This document shows, in pieces, positions 10,973-21,812 of a DNA stretch of 64,000 bases; the stretch's first letter is position 1; every line of letters begins with the position of its first letter. The translations under genes were made by a program, and so were the position numbers. Below the pieces are notes generated by a model, which had not been told where the DNA came from, did no database searches, and worked only from the letters and a program-made list of their open reading frames with translations. The stretch is taken from NCBI GenBank assembly GCA_037349105.1, contig JAYJMM010000120.1, forward strand, positions 7,692,001-7,756,000, given 5' to 3'. The DNA is from Limnomonas spitsbergensis. Taxonomy: Eukaryota > Chlorophyta > Chlorophyceae > Chlamydomonadales.

Positions 10973-12878
10973 CTAAACAAAGGCCCTGTTCCTCCCTGTG
11001 ATGTCTGCCCGGCAGATAGGGCATCTGTCCAGCCTCCCGCTGCAGCCGCGGCAAATGATGTGACCACACGGCATGAGAAAGGTGTCCCGCTGCATGTGAG
11101 GGCGGAGGGCTTCAAGTCAAAGCAAATGGCAGATATCATCAAGACATGAATAGGTAGACACACTGAATGAATGCGCCTTTGCCTTCCAAGCCAAAATATT
11201 TGTTCATAGTATCATGTTGCAGTGCGGATCAGTATTACACACGCTTTCCAGAGGCTGTTAATTCTTGGCTTCTTGTGAGGCGGATAGATCATCATGGAAT
11301 CGCACAAAATATCAAGGCATCAAGATCTTGTCATTTGTACGAGGACAGTAGAACCCGCTACTGGCATCCCCTCCTAATCCGATCAGCATGCCCATTGGCA
11401 CTACACTGCTGTTTTACCTCCACAGCTGCCTTCAATTTATTTGCTGATCTGCCAGCCAGGAACAAAAACGCACCCAACAACTCGAATTCAAAATTTCAAA
11501 TTCAAACATTCAACCAAGTGTGTCCGACCCCATCACCCATATTTTTTCTTGCACTCCCGTTGCTAGAAAACCCACCTGGGCTGACAGGCAGACCGGGCAC
11601 TGTGCCGCCTCAGCAGACTCCGCAGTGCGTGCCGCCTCGACCCGCCTCGCCACCACACAGTTGCGGATGCGGGGCAGGGCAGTCTCAAGTGCAGAGGCCA
11701 GGCTGTCCAACGTCTCCAACGACTGAGCGCGCAGGGCGTCCTCCTGTTAGTGTTTAGGGTGTAGGGTTCAGACCTTAACTTCAGGGGTCCTGCACTTGCC
11801 GAAAGGGGGTCGGGTGAAGGGTCTCCAAGAAAAGGCCAGACTGTCTGATGCCTCCAAAGACAGAGCACACAAGGCAGCCTGATGTGCATTGCAACATGGT
11901 CGATGGATCGGTGTTGGGGCTCGTGCTCATGGCAACTTTACGTACCCCGATGTGTAGGGTTAGATATGTCAGTGTTTCCACACTCCCCCCCCCCCCCCAT
12001 TTAGTTTGATTGGGGTTTCCAGGGTTCAGGTCTCTACCCCTCCCCTCACGTTTTCCTGTCCAATCCTACAGGTTGCCTTTGTCGGTTAGCCCCAGTCTTG
12101 TTTCCCAGCAGGAATCACGTTCTTGAAGCTTATGCAATCTTAGGAGGTCAAATGCACCATCCACAGCTTATAGAATACTTCTAGAAATCCAGAGCTTCAG
12201 CTACAATTCAGCTACATCAAAACCTGCGGCGACTCAAGCCAGGGTGCCGGGTGCAGAGAGCCTGCTGCAGTGGACCCCCGGCTGCAGGCTGCAGGCTGAT
12301 CAAAATTTGCCCCCACCTGCCCAGAAGTGGCTGCCCGTTGGCCTTGGTCTACTTCAGGTGGTTTAAAGCACACAAAGCAAACGCAGGTCTTGGTGGGTCT
12401 CATGCACCATCCTAGTCATAACAGACACGACCATTGCTGGATCCTTTACAAACTACAAAAATGGTTGTGGCAGGCCATTCACACCTGGCCTGCCATGCAT
12501 GCAAGCTGCCGCTCCAGCTGCATGAGGGCCTGCCGCTGTGCCTCCCCATGCGCTGCCTGCTCCTCAACACGCGCAGTAGCCTCGGTTGCATGCCGCTCCT
12601 GAGGAGCAGGGCAGGTGGGGACAAACCTTGATCAGCCTGCATAAATCTTACATCTCTCTTTATAGTCTTACACTCCTGCGTCGGCACCCGAGAGACTCTT
12701 TTACCGAACTAGCGATCCCCCGCTGGCGACCCCAAAAGAAGGAATGAGGAACGTATGCCCCACACATCTTGCATAGTTGCATCCCTCTTTATTATTGCTC
12801 CATGGGAGCCTGCTGCAGAGCCTCCCGGCGTGCTGACTGCTCCTCAATCTGAGCCACAGAGGCGTTCACTCGCTGATC
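10973..12878 (-). pseudogene. Orphan 3' exons of coiled-coil RING gene (copy A)
   Basis: Minus-strand exons: 12792-12878 (coiled coil ending MEQ and a TAA stop), 12485-12598 (ERHATEATARVEEQ...), 11576-11743 (EDALRAQSLETL... to CPVCLSAQ) and 10973-11089 (RDTFLMPCGHIICRGC... to a stop). The last three are all phase 0 and join into coiled coil plus C3HC4 RING, a fold that binds E2 enzymes in ubiquitin transfer. The spacing C-x2-C-x11-C-x-H-x2-C-x2-C-x6-C-x2-C is perfect. The rest of the gene present in copy B is absent, because the duplication ends at 13204 inside an intron. The RING coding bases are unbroken, so it could still be expressed from a new 5' end. Confidence 0.7.
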
Positions 12879-13204
12879 CTGCGGAGCAGTGCTGCAATTA
12901 AAAAGCTTGGATTCCTTTAGTCTCCCCCCTTGAGATTTCCTCACATTTGCAGGTGTTGTCTGTCTTCAGTGTATCTTGCCTGTCTGAAAAGGGTCAAACT
13001 CAGTGTTTATTTTGTGTAAGGGTGCCTCAGCTACAATTCAGCTACATAACCACACCATACATGAGAAACAGGCACTGCTGATTTGAAGGTGCTTCAGATG
13101 CAAACGAGGGACATCACGAACAACGGCGGGGGGGGGGGGGGGGGCTGGGTGCAGCAAGCCCCCCTGCTTGGCCCAAGGGCCATAGCTCGGTCCAGATTCG
13201 TTGT

Positions 13205-13985
13205 CGTGAACTGGGCCGTGATCTCATTGTATGCTTTCTCACTTCGGGGCGACACTGTTGAGGGAGGGGGGGCAGGAGGGACAACAGGCGGAACGTCATG
13301 ATCGAAATACGGGCGCAAGACATGACAGAGAAGAGGGGTGTGAAGGGCAGAATTGTAATGCTATGGAAGCAGCAGCCAACATGCAAGTCTCGTGGGGAAT
13401 GTGTGCGTGTCTGTGAGTGGCTGCCAGTGTTTATTTTAGCGTCCTTAAGCAATGATTCAGCTTTGTCATCGCCTACGGCCGTGGGGGCCTAGTGCAGCAA
13501 GCCATGCTTCTTGGGCAACCAACTGGAAGCCGGCCAAGATTAAGTCCCGATAGGCCCCGTGGCCGCCGCCTGACGGTGCCCCACAGGCAGTCTGGCGCAC
13601 ACTACAATAAACAGTGCATTCGTGTCATTGTACGTGTGTATGCCTCTGCACGCTGATTTAAAATCCAAGTATTCAAAATTCAGTTCACGCTCAAGCTTGC
13701 GTTCAAACTGGTCCTTTCACCTGAACCCAGGGCCACAGTCTCACAGACCCACTAGGCAGAACCAGTCGCCCACCTATCTTCTCTGAAGCGCGCTTCACAA
13801 ATATCTTGGCTACCGTTTAGTCCAGATACGTCACAGCCTACTGCGGGGGGGAGGGGGCTTAGTGCAGCAAGCCCTGCTGCTGGGTCCACAGGCCGGGAAC
13901 CCTTCCCCAAGGCAAGCAGCAGATGTGTGATGAACACTGCCTTTTCATCCCCAGCAGTGTTCACCACACCGGTTCACACCAGTAC
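13205..13985 (+). other. Unique sequence with two intronic repeat copies
   Basis: After the duplication breakpoint this is single-copy. It holds copies of the GTGCAGCAAGCCC element at 13488-13610 and 13860-13920. A short coiled-coil-like minus frame (SEKAYNEITAQ, near 13205-13270) stops at the breakpoint and may be a cut exon. Nothing else is supported. Confidence 0.4.
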
Positions 13986-14115
13986 CTGGGTAATTCTTGT
14001 CATCCATGAACCCAGCCGGTCGAATGCCCTCCACATGCACAGCAGGACCGGAGGAGCACGGAGCCTGCTGCTGCTGCTGCTGAGCTCCTGCAGCATCCGC
14101 CACTCCCATTTCCAG
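13986..14115 (-). CDS. Possible Gln-rich exon, perhaps 3' part of the MADS gene
   Basis: A pyrimidine-rich acceptor (CTACCTTGCTCAG) precedes a frame with ADAAGAQQQQQQAP and ends at a CCCAG/GTACTG donor; the exon is 130 bases. The acceptor phase (0) matches a possible GTGAGC donor at 15269 in the MADS gene on the same strand, and Gln-rich tails are common in MADS factors. It could equally belong to another gene. No transcript evidence is available. Confidence 0.3.
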
Positions 14116-15248
14116 CTGAGCAAGGTAGGGCGTGGGGCAAGGGCAGCTTATCAGGGCAGCCAGGGGGAGCACCAGGCCATAAAAGCAAGTGCAGCAGTGC
14201 CTGTAATTAAAGTGCGCACCAGGCCAGATTTGGCAGCCCACTCAGCACTGGGGCGATGGACACCAAATCTTGACTGGACCACTGCCGGTGGCTCAGCAAA
14301 AAGTTTAGTGCAACTGACTAGCCCGGCCGTAGCGCATGATGGAGCTGTATAACATGTGAAGCCGCCTAAACTAAACAGTGAAGAGTGGCACACCCAGAGG
14401 AAGGAGGGCATGAGAGGCAAAGGGTCGGTGGCGCGTTGCTTCAGTCTTACAATAGACAAACAAATAGAGCCTCCCACAAAGGGCATGCACCCTCACAAAG
14501 TAGGCTACACTGACGAGTGTTCAATGAAGGATCCTACGCTTCAGCCCTGAGATATTTTGGGCCTGGAGGGCCTCACCTCCTGACCAGCAGGCGAGGGAGG
14601 CAACTGTGGCGTTGCCCCTGCCCCCCAAACGGGACACAACCTTGGTTTCAGGTTTGTTCACAGTTTGGCAAAAGGTAGTTATTCACTCGAGTAATGAATG
14701 GGACAACACAGGGCTGCAGCTTAAAGAATGAATGGGACAACACTGGGTTGCAGCTAAGGCTTCAAAACTTAGCTGTCCCAGGAAGTATTTAGACCCCCTG
14801 GGGGCTTGCCCTGTGTGCGTTTGTAACCCACCCTCAGGCATGCAGCGATGGGTGTGACCCACAGCACCTGATAAAGCCACAGCTGTGAGGACCCGGTAAT
14901 ATGGAGGGCAGGTGTGCATCCAACCCAGCCTCTACCTTATACGGATTCTGACACAAACCTGCCAGCGCAAGCCTGTCCAGCTGAGGAGAGCTGCATCAGA
15001 GAGTGCTGTGCCTAGTGAACATCAGATACTGGAGAAGGTGCAAAGCCCTTGCGGTTTCTGGTCCAGGGCTGGGTAACCAAGGTTGGTTCTCCTTGGTCAT
15101 GTGCTACCCTCCCGGCGGCCGTCCAGAGTGGCATCGAATCAAATGCTGACGAGTTAGAAAACCATCACACCTTGGCTCCTTCTATTCATGCCCTTTACTC
15201 ATGACTCCTTATATTGTCACTCTTAACACCTCTGCCCGGAAAACTAGC
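14116..15248 (+). other. No gene supported
   Basis: Short frames only on both strands. Could be intron of an extended MADS gene or intergenic. A 30-40-base phrase containing GAATGGGACAACAC is repeated near 14695 and 14729. Confidence 0.35.
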
Positions 15249-15976
15249 TTAGACCCATAGCCAGCTCACCATGCGCTTCCTGGTCAGAGCGGCAGTCGAG
15301 TGGTCGTCCTGTTTCCCTAAATCCGCGTAGTGCTCCTTGAAAAGCTGCACATGACGGTCGCATGAGTCAGTCGTTGGCTTGGGTATTGGGCGCTGGGCAT
15401 ACACTTGGGCATTGTCAAACCAAGGACTCAGCTCATCAGGCTGAATGCTGATGGTGCAGCCATGCATGCATTGCTCTTTCGAGCGTGCTCTGTTCTGTTC
15501 AGGGTTGCTATTTGTCGTTCGTGCATGGGCTTGAGGGGTGCGAAGCATGACCGCTGAATTGGTCATGCATGGGCCATGCAGTGGCAAAATTCCGTCAGTT
15601 CCGCTAGCTAAACGCACGTCTTCGTTGGTGTGCCGTTCATGCGGATGTTGACAAGCTTCTGCATATTGCTCTAGCAATTGGTCCATCGCGTCAGCGCTGG
15701 AATACTGAACGAGCTTCCCGTCAGGATCGAAGATGATCAGGGCCACGTTGCAATCGCAAAGCACGCTGAGCTCCATCGCTTTCTTGAGCAAGAGCTTCTT
15801 CCTCTTCGCAAATGCAACCTGTTGGATGGAGCATGATCGATGCTGCTGCTGTTCATGCGCAATCATGGAGCGCCGATGAATGTTTATCATAACGTGGCTG
15901 TCCCCTAACTTTTACGAGAACTTACCACGCGGACAGGGTCTTCCATGCCTCCGATGCGCTGGCCAGGTGGCGCCAT
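15249..15976 (-). CDS. MADS-box transcription factor
   Basis: Two exons: 15926-15976 (17 codons, [17 protein letters not shown]) and 15249-15818, joined in phase 0 across a GTAAGT donor and a CCAACAG acceptor, giving 206 residues. The MADS core follows the splice: [18 protein letters not shown] then [18 protein letters not shown] and VQYSS. This is the MEF2/type II signature (KRK...[11 protein letters not shown]...GKL.QYSS), and the intron sits where MADS genes often have one, just before the VTF strand. The N-terminal arm is one residue shorter than usual and has lost the MGRKKI start. No keratin-like K box is visible. It is expected to bind CArG-type DNA in the nucleus as a dimer. A GTGAGC site at 15269 could splice away the last seven codons into further exons. 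Confidence 0.8.
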
Positions 15977-16945
15977 CCTTCTCGAAGCGATTAAACGAGT
16001 ATTATGTTCACCATCGTACAGCGCATGGCGAGGTCAATACTATGTTTTCTTTTTAACCAACAAGACTGACGGAAGTGGACGGAGTTTGCCTCTTTCCTCG
16101 TCCCTACTACTACTCCGATTCAAAATAAACACGGCGATGGCTTTTGCACCCGCGACTTCAAATAAAATACAACTTAGTCCACCTCCATCAACACATCCGT
16201 ACAGGAAGTTTGGGAGGGAAATAACCGGCGTAGCGCGTGCACGAAACACGACAGGTCGACACAAGCCCGATAATGACCCCTTCAAATTCTAGGGCCATTG
16301 TACCGTAATGAAATTTTCTCAGCTTTGAACCTGGTACAAGAATATTTCAGCTCAGAAAGCTGTGTCACCCTCTGTTACAGCAGCCTCTACCAGATTTAAA
16401 ATGCTTCATGGGGCGCCTGGTGGTCTCAACTAGATGGAGGTCCCATTACCGGTAGACATCCACGCTCTTGAAGTAGCAGGCACCCTATCCGGTTGCAGTT
16501 GTCACAAGAGCTGTGCATTTGGAGGGTTTCGCAGCAGGTGCGTTATCCAAACAGATGTCAGTTTGTCACAAGGCAAGGGCTCCGCATTTAGAGTTCCCGG
16601 CCTTCTGGGAAGCTTAGAGGATGTGGAGGAGACATGCATCAGGTGGGACAGGATCAGTGATTTTCTCAATGCGCACCAGACTAATTATGGGGGGCAGACG
16701 AGCAGCCAACTCTGGGCCAAAGGGGGCCAAACTATCACCGGGCACTGGCTTACACTCACCAGACTGGTGGCCCCAACGTCAAGGCTAGTTGCACCATACA
16801 CCATGGCCGTGGTCTCTGGGTTGTTATGTAGCTGAAGTGTACCTGAAGAGCATTTGTAGATTTGTAGATGTTGCAATCTTGAATGTCGGGAGGATGAGCT
16901 TCACATGATTTACTGCCCGCTCTACACAGACCTTCGTTTTCAATT
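15977..16945 (+). other. MADS 5' flank, no gene seen
   Basis: Upstream region of the minus-strand MADS gene. No promoter motif can be named with confidence. The plus frame at 16434-16835 has no recognisable domain and is not called. Confidence 0.35.
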
Positions 16946-17823
16946 TACCGTAGTTTTAGTTGGATTTGGTTTTTCTGAGTTGATTTTTTTTAAATAAGAA
17001 TTTTGCTTTTGAAAGCGGTTGGTTTTTTAAGGTTGATTTTCTTTTTTTTACCTGAAACTATTGGTTTATACACGTTTGGTTTTATCAAAAAACATGTATG
17101 GGCTTAAATTTGGTTTCCCCCTTAAAAGTCCCTAAAAAGGCCTGCAGCTCTGTATGCTCCCCAGCTTCTTAAGTAAAATGTATTCACTATCTAGCAAATA
17201 TATGTCATGGAGTCACAACTAAGGAAAATACCTACTGAAACACGTCTGCCTTCCCGGCCTCTCTTGTTGTTCCTGCCCCTCCCTCTTCCTTATAGTGTCT
17301 TCTTTTCTCCCTTCTGAACAGTTGGGCGCCCACACGGCCGAGCTTTGAGCGGGCCCAGACGTGTAACGTTATTGACCTACCGAAACAAGAGGCCACATGG
17401 GGCCAAAGGTGCAACAAACATATTCTCTGCCCGTCAGAAGTGCCCCTGCCTCTGCCACGGCCGCCACGGGATCCTGCCAGGAGCTTCTGGACCTTCTGGG
17501 ATGCCTCTTCCAGCCTTGCAGTGGCAAGCTGCTCAGCTGCAGCCCAAGATAAGGTGTCAACAAGATATTCCTCGGGACAGGTCGTTGCGTCAGGTGCACG
17601 GGGGGCAATAGGCAGCGTCCCTGCCGCTGCCTGCAACGTCAAGGTGTGGTGCTTGGTTCGCGCTGACCGAGAATAGGCGCGAAAAAATGACTGAAACCCT
17701 GGTGTACCCCAAACTACTGGCTTTTTATGCTTGGTTTCTTGTTTTTACCTGAAACTATTCGTTTTTATGATTGGTTTAATATTAAAAACCATCAAAATAA
17801 CAAATCCGACTAAAACTACGGTA
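16946..17823 (+). mobile_element. Non-autonomous TIR DNA element, possible TA target site
   Basis: The ends are 23-bp inverted repeats with one mismatch: TACCGTAGTTTTAGTTGG at the left, and CCGACTAAAACTACGGTA at the right. The outermost TA on both sides could be a TA target-site duplication, as in Tc1/mariner insertions. Subterminal T-rich blocks (GGTTTTT..., ACCTGAAACTATT) also repeat inside. No transposase frame is present. The interior at about 17255-17400 contains the LINE-I 3' tail (TTGGGCGCCC...GGCCGAGCTTTGAGCGGGCC), so a retroelement tail was captured or inserted within it. A related terminus (TACCGTAGTCGGGTTTTG) occurs at 23357. Confidence 0.65.
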
Positions 17824-18039
17824 ACCTTACTTTCCATAACTTCCTAGAGGATGAGGATGAGGCCATGAATTAGTACGCAATGGAGTGTGGGGCAAACTAA
17901 ATGCAGAGGATTCTGCATCTGTGTTCTGGAAGAAATTTTGTTCTTTTATCTTTCAGTGTATGATGAAAAGAGAGAATCATCTCAAAAGTCAAAACTTGCC
18001 AAAATTCCCGTCTCTCCCCTAATTCTCTAGGCGGTGATC

Positions 18040-18600
18040 AATCGAACTCTTGTGCACCCACGTCATGTTTTATGGCTGGGGCTTATCTTCTGCACTATGG
18101 GGCTCATGCCCACGCCACTGTCGTGGTTGTGTGCTAGTTGCTTGCCCAGGGGGGTCACTGGTTTTTGCTCTCTGTCCTAGTGTATCAAGTGCCTGTACCG
18201 GTTTACAGGCACATGTCCCATGCATCAAGCGTGATGCTCTGTTGGACTGTAAAAACTTCACAAGACCTTCACTGACAACTTGCCATGGCCCGAGTGCCTC
18301 CTGGAATATAGAGTGCACGTGGCGACCATGCATGTCATCTATCACCACCCTAACGGCCTAGCATGAAGCCGGTAAATAGATCAACCTAAGTGCTTGCGAA
18401 CACTTGGCCAGAATACCGTACCTGAAGATATCCCACTGGCTATCACTCTATCTGTACCCTGGGTCTCTGGCCCCCGTACTTAATGCTCGAGGAAGCCGCA
18501 AAACCTTTCAATCCATCTGTTGGACGCCGACGCGGCCGAGCTTTGCAGCATGGCCCAGTGGTGTAACGTCATTGACCTATCAATCCATCTGTCAGACACA
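18040..18600 (+). mobile_element. Retroelement 3'-tail-like repeat
   Basis: The block ends with GGCCGAGCTTTGCAGCATGG and GTGTAACGTCATTGAC, the tail motif also seen after LINE-I. Its middle (CCATGCATCAAGCGTGATGC) recurs inverted at about 59745-59790 and partly at 63725-63745. The frame can be read but no catalytic motif is seen. Dispersed occurrence supports a transposed 3' end. Confidence 0.4.
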
Positions 18601-18959
18601 TCGCAACCTGTAACCGTCATCCTAACCTCCTACTCTGTTCATCTACATCATGATTGTCATCATTACGTCAATGTCCCATGGCACCCATGTTAGGGGGTAC
18701 GTGGGTACGCACCGTTCTAAACCCAGGTTGGTTGGGATTGGTCGGGCTCCACCCCCGATCGACTTTGGGGCCCTTAAGAACCAGCCTTATCTGGGATTTC
18801 TTCCCTTCTCCGGCCCATAGCTGCACTTGGTAGGACCCATAAGTGTGTCGATATGTGAGAGGATGCCTTAGCCATGCTTTCCTTGGGCTGTGCCCTTGGT
18901 ACGTCTGTCAAGCGCAACGGACTAACCCCACCTAGTACAGTTACAAAAGGGCTAGTGGT

Positions 18960-19560
18960 TGGCATGAGTGTTATGGGGGCTCTGTCTCTTCCCGACCTCT
19001 TTCCTTCCTCGCCTCCTTGGTGATGTGCAAGTTTTGAGGTGGAAGTTAATGACGTTCCACCTCTGGGCCCTGCACAAATAAAGCTCGGCCACGTCGGCAA
19101 ACATTAAGTCAGCTAGGAAAGTTAAGGGAGAAGGCATAAGAGGAAAGAAAGGAAAGCAAGTTCACCTTTCAAACAACACAAATGCCAAGCAAACCGTCTC
19201 TCATGCCCCTGAAGAGACTAGGCTTCAATACAAACTCAAGAAGTTCCACAAAAGCCAAGGCCTCCCACTCCTGCCTGTGGGCTACCCTAGTTCCTGCCTC
19301 GTAGGGAGGAAAAAGGAAAGGAAGTTAAGGCAAGAGGAAAGACAGAGAGGAGCATAAAGGACAAAGACCCCCCCTTCCCATAAAACGGAAAGGCAGACCG
19401 AAGGTTCCGCCCCTGAAAACTAGAGAGACAAAAAGCGAAAGAGCCTAACCAGGAGAAGTAGCTCATGCACTGCAGCTGTCTAACTGTACGGTGTGTAGTT
19501 ACTTTACAACGTGCTGTACCTTTGTAGCTCCTGTACAACGTACCTAAACACAAAGCACTG
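18960..19560 (-). mobile_element. LINE-I 3' UTR fragment
   Basis: In minus orientation this matches the 3' part of the LINE-I copy at 56385-56690. Both share the plus-strand phrases AACCGTCTCTCATGCCCCTG / AACCGTTTCCCCTGCCCCTG, GCCTCCCACTCCTGCCTG, AGGAAAAGGAAAGGAAG and AAAGGCAGACCGAAGG. No coding part is left. Confidence 0.5.
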
Positions 19561-21812
19561 CTCTGCTTGCGAGTAGCAGAAGATTACCATAGTATGGCGT
19601 TTACCATTCTATGGTGCGGCACCCTTTCGGCAAAGCAACAAAATGTAACAAGCTGAGTTAATAGGGTTCAATGCAGATTATGAGCATGGTCCATTGCCAT
19701 CAACTGTCACCAAGTGGCTCTCTTCATGTCACCATCACTTCTGACAGCGCAAGCCATGGCTAGGTTACCTGCGTAACATGGACCGCAACATGCCATTCTA
19801 TCGCCTCTCAAAGATTCTTAAAGGCCAAAACCTCAAGGAGGACGACAAATGAGCGGCTCCAATGTGGTCCAGTACCATCACAGTGCCTTTCCTCATCGTG
19901 ACCGACCGAACCATGCATAGGTCCATGCACCTATGAAGAAGCTTGAGCTAGGTTCACAGGCCGGTGCCAAGCAACTGCAAGCTATCTAGCCTCACTTTTT
20001 GTGGCCCGCAAGCAACGGTTGCCGCAACTCCCTGTGAGATGTTCTTGGCGGTGCTGCAAATAAAAGCTTGAACAAGTCCTCAATTGTAAAACCGTCGATG
20101 ATTCCCTGCAGATACAAAATGCACTAGTACGTCATGAATACCCGAGGGGGGGGGCAGATTAAGTAGTTCCCTGATTTATGAACATAACAGTCGTGTGACA
20201 AATCACAGGATGTGTGATGCAGGCAGAAGGTGTTCACCTGCTGTTCAATAAGCACCCTCCCGATCCACAATTGTAAAAGCTGACATAGGTATTCACATTT
20301 CAGTGAGTTGCGGCCGTGGGGAGTGGGTGGGTGGCCACGAGGGGGAAAACAAAAATCGACCCCATGCCCCTTTTTGTAGAGCTTAACGAGAGCGTTCCAT
20401 GGCTGTTTGTGAAAAATTGTTTTGGCCCAGGGGGTGGGAGATATGGGGGGGCAAAGTTGGGGGTGGGTGGGCGGAGGGTCTCCCCAAAATCCAATATTTG
20501 AAAACTCGTTTTTTTCTGGAGGTCTGTTGAGCCTGGCAGCGGCACCTCTTGTGTTCTTTTTGACAACATGAGTCCATTTAAATCCTAAAATGTTGCTTGA
20601 ATTACTGCATTCAACCTGGCCCCCCACACTGAGGGTTATGATCCATTGGACACACCCCGAAACCAGCTGAGCCAGCCTTAGAAAGAGCTGTATTACACGC
20701 AGTACATGGTAGTGTTGGTCAGGTGGATCATGAATGAACATATCACATGTGGTCGTTGTGGCAAGGTCCTCACATCCGCTGACCCTGCAAACGTCAGACG
20801 CTGTTCCACCCCTAGTCCCGTTCTGCCCGTCCCCCGCCTGCGGGTCTGGAGCTATCACTACCTGGCTGAGCTCATTACCCAAATTGACTGTTGGCATGAA
20901 TTGTGATACGCCAGCGAGCATTGGACGGTACTCAATAGTCTGGCTGAGCCCAGTACAAAGATTGACTGTTGGCCGAGCTGTTGGCATGAATTGTCATCAC
21001 CTAACGAATTGCAATATACTGGTAGAAGCGCCTTGACGAGCTGATAAAAAACACCCTTTAAATGCCCTGTAATTTTGAATTTTGACTGAGATATTTACAT
21101 TTCAGTTGGTTCCGGAGGCGGTACGTGGGTGGGTGGTAGGCTTGGTCGCTCGATTTTATATTCGGGCATGGGGTCCCCAACTTAATTTCTGCCACCCCTC
21201 CAGTGACCTTATTTTTTTCAGGGTTTTGCAGCATGGGGTCTGGATAATGCTCCCCACCCTCCTGGACAAGCCGGACAGTCAGCCCCCCAAAGATGTAGGG
21301 AAAGGATGAGAAAAATGACGTTTGATTCCCGTCCCCCCGGGAAATATTTTGAACAATGCAACACGCAAAGTTTTTCTGTTGTCAAAATGGCTGTTTCTGA
21401 CCAGGAACTGCATATTACGACTGGATACTGATTATTTCCCAGGACCCGCAGCCACTTCCCACATCCCTCAGACTCTTAAATATAGCAAACAACTTAATAT
21501 AGGAACTTACAGCTGATTTATGGCACGTGCAGTAATAAACACTGTACAAAGGCTGTTACCTACCACAGAGACGGGTAGGACATCATCAGGAATTGAGTCT
21601 CCAGTTGACATTCTTGAGCCTATTGACAACGAAGGAGGGGAACAGACTTTGATCGAACACCTTCAACAAACGACGAGTTAGAAAATGCTGGACAACATTT
21701 TGACATACATACAGAGAGGCAAGGGAGGACAGAGCTCATACCATGCAATGCATATGGATTCAGGGACAAAATATAAATCGACAGGAGTGGTGGCAGGCAG
21801 TAAGCGGCAGAG
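19561..21812 (+). other. Unique stretch without a supported gene
   Basis: A 287-residue minus frame at 20124-20987 has no domain, and its composition follows runs of G and T; I do not call it a gene. A phrase of about 70 bp (TGGCTGAGC...GATTGACTGTTGGC...ATGAATTGT) occurs twice in tandem at about 20860-20995. A second loose repeat around CATTTCAGT...GTGGGTGGGTGG occurs near 20295 and 21100. Confidence 0.35.

Larger units (their letters stand above)
1..13204 (+). repeat. Direct segmental duplication, copy A
   Basis: This whole stretch matches 27393-44290 in the same orientation and order. The offset starts at 27392, steps to about 28720 after the 45-bp minisatellite, and shifts again after the LINE-II deletion. 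Long parts (for example 2500-7800) differ at only about one base in a hundred by eye. Larger differences are 12 versus 35 minisatellite units, about 256 bp missing near 2010, an 8-bp duplication near 7165, and 2.38 kb missing at 9120. The right end is sharp: after the shared bases ending at 13204 (44290 in B) the two copies diverge completely. The left end lies outside the window. Confidence 0.95.

Noticed and set aside
20124..20987. 287-residue minus-strand frame
   Set aside because: No domain, no splice partner, composition driven by G/T runs, and no duplicate or conservation to support it.
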